64,000 bases of DNA from Vitellaria paradoxa (taxonomy: Eukaryota; Streptophyta; Magnoliopsida; Ericales; Sapotaceae): the NCBI GenBank assembly GCA_019916065.1, contig CM034242.1, positions 46,533,091-46,597,090 of the forward strand. The letters are read 5' to 3'. Position 1 is the stretch's first letter; each line of letters begins with the position of its first letter. The notes beneath the pieces were generated by a model. The model ran no database searches. It saw nothing but the letters and a program-made list of their open reading frames with translations, and was not told the origin of the DNA. Below, piece after piece: positions 58,701 through 64,000 of the stretch. The translations under genes and the position numbers were made by a program.

Positions 58701-59259
58701 GGGGGTTGTGGCGGCTGCCAAGGTGGCTGGCGCCGGCATGGAGGGTGGCTGGAGGTCCGGTGATGGCCGGAAAGTGATCGCCGGCGGCCGGTGAGGAGGA
58801 ATTTCCGGCGGGTGGAGGCAAAAGTGAGGTTTTTGATGGGTTTTGGATAGAGTTTGGGTTAGTTTCGGCCATGGCAGCCATGGAGGACGGAGGAGCACTG
58901 GTTTTTGGAAGGTTTGATGCTAAAAGATTTGGAAAATCATTAAAAAACTTGCCTTGTTCACTGATTTTGATGTTTCGGCCCTTAGATCCATCAACCATGG
59001 TGGCTAGGGTTGCTAGTTGTCCTTGTAAACCAGCCAACACCATTGAAATCTGGTTTAGGTCAAGCAAAGGAGTTGAAGGAGTCTCCGTTCGTCCATAATC
59101 CACCACCCCATGCACGGGTTTGAAAGGGTCTTCATCATATGGCCGAAAATTGCCTTGGCCGTGGGTTATAGGGGGAGAACTCACCGGAAAACCGCCGGAA
59201 TTGCAGGGCTGCCGGAAACCTCATGGGAAGGGTCACCAACTTCCTCGATTCATCCATGC
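55780..59259 (-). mobile_element. Unit I: second ORF1-only LINE, 5' truncated
   Basis: Nearly the same as unit C over 3.5 kb, with a 20-base tail (55780-55799 as T) and the same 3' UTR, and again no ORF2. The 5' end stops at the ORF1 start codon, so the leader is missing. It carries a 15-base in-frame segment near 56418-56433 that C lacks. Finding the same ORF1-only layout twice argues that it is a real element type. Confidence 0.92.
56053..59257 (-). pseudogene. ORF1 of unit I, several frameshifts
   Basis: The start ATG of the MDESEE frame is kept at 59257, two bases from the truncation point. The DUF4283 and knuckle portion is open (56838-58013; CLSCKHLGHRQTEC). One- or two-base changes lie near 56363, 56467, 56957, 58100, 58233, 58700-58730 and 59200. 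The low-complexity Asn/Pro/Gln part is as in C. Confidence 0.9.
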
Positions 59260-59289
59260 GGTTTAGGGTTTAGGGTTTAGGGTTTAGGG
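59260..59289 (+). repeat. Telomere repeat block T9 (minimal)
   Basis: Four canonical TTTAGGG units only, between the truncated 5' end of unit I and the T run of unit J. It is the shortest spacer in the array. Confidence 0.95.
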
Positions 59290-59590
59290 TTTTTTTTTTT
59301 TTTTTAAAAAAACCTCCTTAGCGGGAGGGGGGTTTGGCAGGGACCCCTACCAGTTTATTAATAATTGAAAAAAGAAGTACATGATGGAGGGGGACCTAAA
59401 CCTTACCTCCAAGAGAAGTGATGGAAAACAATAAAGAAATAAAATAATAGAGCGGTGACTCACCGCATTACAAATGTAATGAAAATAGCTAAGATAAATA
59501 AGAGATAGGATGTGGTGACTCACCACAGTACAAAAATAAGGAGGGGGACATGGACCTGACCTCCAAAGTATAAGAGAAAAACTGAAAACT

Positions 59591-62500
59591 CTAGGTCCTA
59601 AGGTGAGGAGTCTCATCTGCATCAAGAGAAAGTATACCATAAATGCCTCGAGGAAGATCTCGCTGTGCAAAGAAATTCTGATCTTGCTGATGAGTGCATG
59701 CCCAGTTAGCCATGAAGTCTGCTGCCTGATTGGCCTCCCTATAAACATGACAGATTTGAATCGGTGCAGATTTACAGAGTATTCGAATCCGAGCCAAGAG
59801 ATAAGCATATTCCCAACAGCCTGAATTACAGGAAGTAACCCAAGAAATAGCAGTGGAGGAATCTGATTCAACAATCAAAGAAGAGAACCCAACTGAAGTG
59901 GCCATCTCTAACCCAACCTGAAGGGCCACTAGCTCAGCATAAATGATGGGCTGATGGTCCAAAAATCGACCAAATGCCCCCACAACTCTGCCCAAGTGAT
60001 CACGAAGAATACCGCCTGCAGCTGAGGGACCCGGGTTACCACGGGAGCAGCCATCTACATTGAGCTTCAAAGAACCCACAAGAGGCCGCCGCCATGATAT
60101 CAATCTCACTGTCCTGGTTTTGCAAGGCAGTGTTCTCAAAGAGCTCACAAACCCCACAGAAGAATCTCCACGAAGTTGTGAAGCTTTAAAGCCCAATGCC
60201 AAACCAAGAAGGTGCAAATCTGCTGTAATACTATGAATAACTCGCTGAACTTGGAAGGAAATACCGTCAAATCTACAAGCATTACGAGTTTTCCATATGT
60301 GCCACAGTATGTAGCAAACAACCACAATCCTAATGTGGCTCACTGAAGGGGAACACCGACGCCAATGAAGTAGCATAGTAGAAACGGATGTAAACTCATA
60401 AAAGTGTAGCCCAAACATCCCAAAAAAAATACTGCCAAACTTGCCGAGTCAGTGAGCAATGAAGAAAGAGGTGGCTCAGGGTCTCACAGTCACATCCACA
60501 TATGCATCTTGAAACCATGTGAAAGCCTTTGCTTGCCAAGGAGTCATCTAAAGCAAGAAAGCCATGAAGGAGCCGCCAAATAAGAAGGAAACCTGAATAG
60601 GAATGTGCCTCTGCCAAATGAAAGAATAAACAGGCCTGGGTTCCATAGAAGTCCGAATGTGCTCCCAAGTAGAACGAAGGGAGAAGTCTCCATCTAATGA
60701 TAGACGCCATCTGATCAAATCTGGGCCTTGCTGTGTGGTTGGAATCATGAATATCTGCTCAGCAATAGAAGTGGGTAACTCAGCCAAAATTCCTCTCCTT
60801 ATCCCACCCTGTATCAGTCCAGTAAGAAGATACAGAAGCTGAAGAAGCTGCTAGAGGATTGAATGAAATTAGTGGGCAAGAGCCCACCCAGCAATCATAC
60901 CAAAAGCTGGAATTCCCTGAACGAACTAACCATCTAATAAGGGGCTCAGCTGTCAGCCTGACAATGCAAAGGCGCCTCCATAGAGGGGAAGCAGGATAAG
61001 TAAAATGAACCAGAGATGGGTGATCAGCATAACAATATTTAGCCTTCATAAAGGAGGCCCATAAAGACTGCTGAGCTCTAAAATGCCACCACAGTTTGAT
61101 CTCACAAGCCATAACCACATCAGCCAGAGAACGAACCCCTATACCCCTTGTTCCACAGGGAAGCAAACAGAGGCCCACTTGCACCAGTGAATTTTCCTTG
61201 AATTAGTAGTATCACCCCAAAGGAATTTGGTAAATAATCGCTCCAACTGGTGAAAGACATCTGATGGAGGCCTCAAAACATGGAATAAATAGATAGGCAT
61301 GGAGGAAAGGACATGTCGAATCAGAATAATCTTACCCCTGAATGAGAGGAGTCGATTAGCCCAGCCTGAGATCTTATCTCTAACCTTCCTCACTAAATCT
61401 TCAAAGAAGGCAATCTAAGATTACCCAAATAAATGGGACATCCAAGATAGGTGAAAGGAAGGATTACCTCTCTGAAAGCCAGGTCACATTATGAATAATA
61501 CTCCTTCTTGAACCAGTAGACGATCTGCCAGTATATATCTACTCTTAGCCTGACTGACGAGTTGGCCTGAAATAGCCTCATATCTGTGTAGGACTTCCAT
61601 GAAACGACGAAGACTATCTCTGCTCCCATTAGCAAAATGATGAGATCATCAGCAAAACTCAAATGAGAGATGGTGATGGGAACTCCTGTAGCATAGGCAA
61701 CTGAGGGATACCGAGCTACTAATCTATCCAAACTCCTGGAAAGAAATTCTGCGCAGCTAATAAATAGTAGGCTAAGGAGAAATAGGATCACCTGTCGTAA
61801 TCACACCTCTGTGCCTTGGAAGAATCCCTTTAGGCACCCCCATTTACACCATCACCCAGGAAAACAAGCGTTGTAATCGGCTCTGTGAATCAATGAAATC
61901 CACTGCTCAGAAAAACCAAAGGCACGAAGCATCTGCAGAATAACAAGGCCTGGACATCCTATTCATAATGCGTTTAGCCATATCCAGCTTTCTCACCACA
62001 TTACCATCCCTCGAAGTCCTTCTATTTCAAATCATGAACTAATCCTCCCCCCCCGGGCGAAGCAAGTATGTTGTCGTGGATCAATCTTCCAGGAACAAAA
62101 CCACTCTGGGAGGGAGAGATAAGCTGAGGTAGAATGCAGGAAAGCCTGGAAACCAGAATTTTAGTAATGACTTTATTACTCACATTACAAAGACTGATTG
62201 GCCTAAAATCAGCCCATGTGGTAGGAGAAGATTTTTAGGCAGCAGTACAAGAAGAGTGCTTAAAAAACCTCTGGGCATAGGAGATCCTCTGAAATAATCA
62301 ACAACAGCAGTGTGAAGGTCCATACCAATCACCTCCCAGCAAGCCTGGTAAAATTTACTACAAAACCCATCTGGGCCTGGAGAACTATCAGAATCTATAG
62401 AGAAAACAGCCTCACGGACTTCCTCGATCGAAGGGAGCCCACATAGTGAGTTATTATCCTCTTCAGTTACCAAAGTAGGGATAAAGTCAAAGTCTCTCTC

Positions 62501-63718
62501 AGAGAAGGTAGACTCATCACCAGATAGGAGAGTCTGAAAATAGGACACTGCTGAGGCCTCAATTGCCTCTGTATCTGTAATCCACATACCGTCATTCCCC
62601 TGAATACGATGGACTCCAAGAATATGGTGCTTCCTTCGAATCATGGCATGAAAAAAACGGGAATTGGCGTCCCCCTCCTTTAGCCATCTAACACGGGATT
62701 GCTGTCTCAAAAATGACTCCTCTCTGGATAAAGCTTGGAGTAACCTGGCTTTGGCCAATTGCAAAGCTGATCGATCCTGATCTGAGCCTGATGCATCAAA
62801 TAAGCCCTCCCTATAAAGTACTTCTTGTTCAGCCTCATGAACTTTATTAAAGACATTTCCAAATACCTCTTTGTTCCACTGCTTAAGACAATGTTTGAGC
62901 CTTATAAGTTTCTGCTGGAAAGCACTCATACCATTTGAGAAAACGGGCAGTGACCAGTTATGTTTGATGATTTCCATCAAGTCAGGATGTTTCAACCAGG
63001 TATGTAAAAATTTGAATCTACTCGGGCCCCGGGCCTGCCCTAAATCACAGGATAATAGAAGAGGAGAATGATCAGATCCAGTGCGGTTGAGGTGTGAAAC
63101 TTTGAACACAGGAAAGTGTCTCCCCCACTGATTATTAACCACTACCCTGTCCAATCTACGCCTAGTGAAACCATTTGCCCAAGTATAAGGAGTCCCCTCA
63201 AAACCAGCATCTTCAAGTCCACAGTCCATAAGAGTCACATTAAAGTCATCAATGGCTGATTGAAGTTGAGGATGACCCCCAACCACTTCAGAATGCTGCT
63301 GTACAACATTAAAGTCTCCCCCAACCATCCAAGCACCATCAATTTCCCTAGAAAATGTAAGCAGAGCATCCCAAAGGTCCAAGCGTAATGGTGCTGAACA
63401 CTTAGCATAAACAAAGGATAAAAATACCGGCTCTGGAAAGGGAGTAGTGGCTGACCTTACAATGAATCACCTGGCCCATATCATGTAGAATTTGAACACT
63501 GAATGGTTGAGACCAAAAAACCCAAATTTTCCCAGTAGCTGAAGCAAAAGCAGATTCCATGCCTAATTTGACTCTTGTAGAATCAATCTTCTCAGCTGAG
63601 AGAAAAGGCTCCAGAATACAAAGCAGCTGAAGATGGTGTAACTTAATAATACTTTGAGTCTCCTGACAGAAGGATTCTGGCCAATCCCCCTTATATTCCA
63701 AATTAGGGACTTGATCAT
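59591..63718 (-). pseudogene. ORF2 of unit J, frameshifted, with one scrambled patch
   Basis: The endonuclease and start of the RT are open for 400 codons (62180-63382), including GGDFN and SDH. The RT core is destroyed in 61745-62060, where QGDP, motif A and the surrounding text are garbled; FADD (near 61650) follows it. Other lesions are near 60425, 60585, 60790, 61147, 61418, 61465, 61485, 61534, 63440 and 63655. The RNase H is intact (59591-60418). Confidence 0.92.
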
Positions 63719-64000
63719 TTTAAATTGCTCCTACCCTTACGGGCAACAGTTTGAGGGGGTTTGCTAGTACCTGTGCTTGTATTAATACCCTTCTTTCCAC
63801 CACGACGACTTCGAAGGACTCGCTGGAATCCATCATCATCAATGAGGCTAGTGCTGGGAGAAGAAGAGATAGCAACAGTTTGGAGGTGGGATCCCACTCT
63901 GGGGAACATCAGCAGAGGCTCCAGGATCAGAATCAAAGCTACATCAATCCCAAAGATATCATCATCAGAGGAAAATGTCATCAGCAGATGTGGCGAGCCA
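63715..64000 (-). pseudogene. ORF1 C-terminal end of unit J (partial)
   Basis: The Ser/Asp-rich tail and the basic C-terminus of ORF1, running out of the window. It has small deletions near 63880, 63895, 63941 and 63955. The ATGA overlap with ORF2 is kept. Confidence 0.85.

Larger units (their letters stand above)
59290..64000 (-). mobile_element. LINE unit J, continues beyond the window
   Basis: The 3' 4.7 kb of a D-subtype copy (NPSVRR type, WDKERN/IL). Tail T run 59290-59305. The 5' part lies outside. Most of it is close to D, but 61745-62060 is a dense patch of base gains, losses and substitutions, and the last 100 bases also contain several indels. Confidence 0.93.

Noticed and set aside
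3306..64000. Target-site duplications for each unit
   Set aside because: Both flanks are the same 7-base repeat, so a duplication cannot be told from the repeat itself.

Overview
The window is plant nuclear DNA from a chromosome end or subtelomere. It is built of tandem non-LTR retrotransposons (LINEs) separated by blocks of Arabidopsis-type telomere repeat TTTAGGG and its variant TTCAGGG. The LINEs are of the plant L1 type: ORF1 has a DUF4283 domain and a CCHC knuckle, and ORF2 has an endonuclease, reverse transcriptase, zf-RVT and plant RNase H. That type together with TTTAGGG points to a seed plant, probably an angiosperm; I cannot name the species.

Layout. Bases 1-3060 are AT-rich flank without a convincing gene; the last part resembles the LTR or leader of a Ty3/gypsy element. 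Bases 3075-3305 look like the 5' end of a lost LINE. From about 3306 to the right edge there are ten LINE units (A-J), all on the minus strand and all head to tail, with telomere-like DNA between them. The G-rich strand runs 5' to 3' rightward, so in a natural telomere orientation the chromosome terminus lies to the right, and every poly(A) tail faces the centromere. Units: A 3917-11302, B 12059-19451, C 19699-23317, D 24040-31234, E 31918-37382, F 38330-45358, G 45807-50257, H 50391-55384, I 55780-59259, J 59290 to beyond the edge. A tRNA-derived SINE-like element (37962-38079) sits in the block between E and F.

Two element types share the array. A, B, D, E, F, G, H and J belong to an autonomous two-ORF family. 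C and I belong to a different family that encodes only ORF1 (intact, 1061-1111 codons, in C) and then runs directly into a 3' end resembling that of the two-ORF family. This recalls HeT-A with TART in Drosophila, or MoTeR2 with MoTeR1 in Magnaporthe: a Gag-only element that would borrow reverse transcriptase from a partner. All ten 3' junctions have the same phase (a G of the telomere unit, then the T run), as expected if the 3' end of the G-rich strand primes reverse transcription.

No ORF2 here is intact. B has one nonsense codon. A has six, with no net change of length. D has two single-base deletions, E has a 627-codon in-frame deletion plus later lesions, and G is 5' inverted. F, H and parts of J carry many one-base indels, some of which may be sequencing errors. 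Other unusual structures are telomere-like CCCTAA units that code for the Asn/Pro-rich part of ORF1, covarying hairpins in the 3' UTR, a twin-priming inversion, and a unit order B-C-D that recurs as H-I-J.
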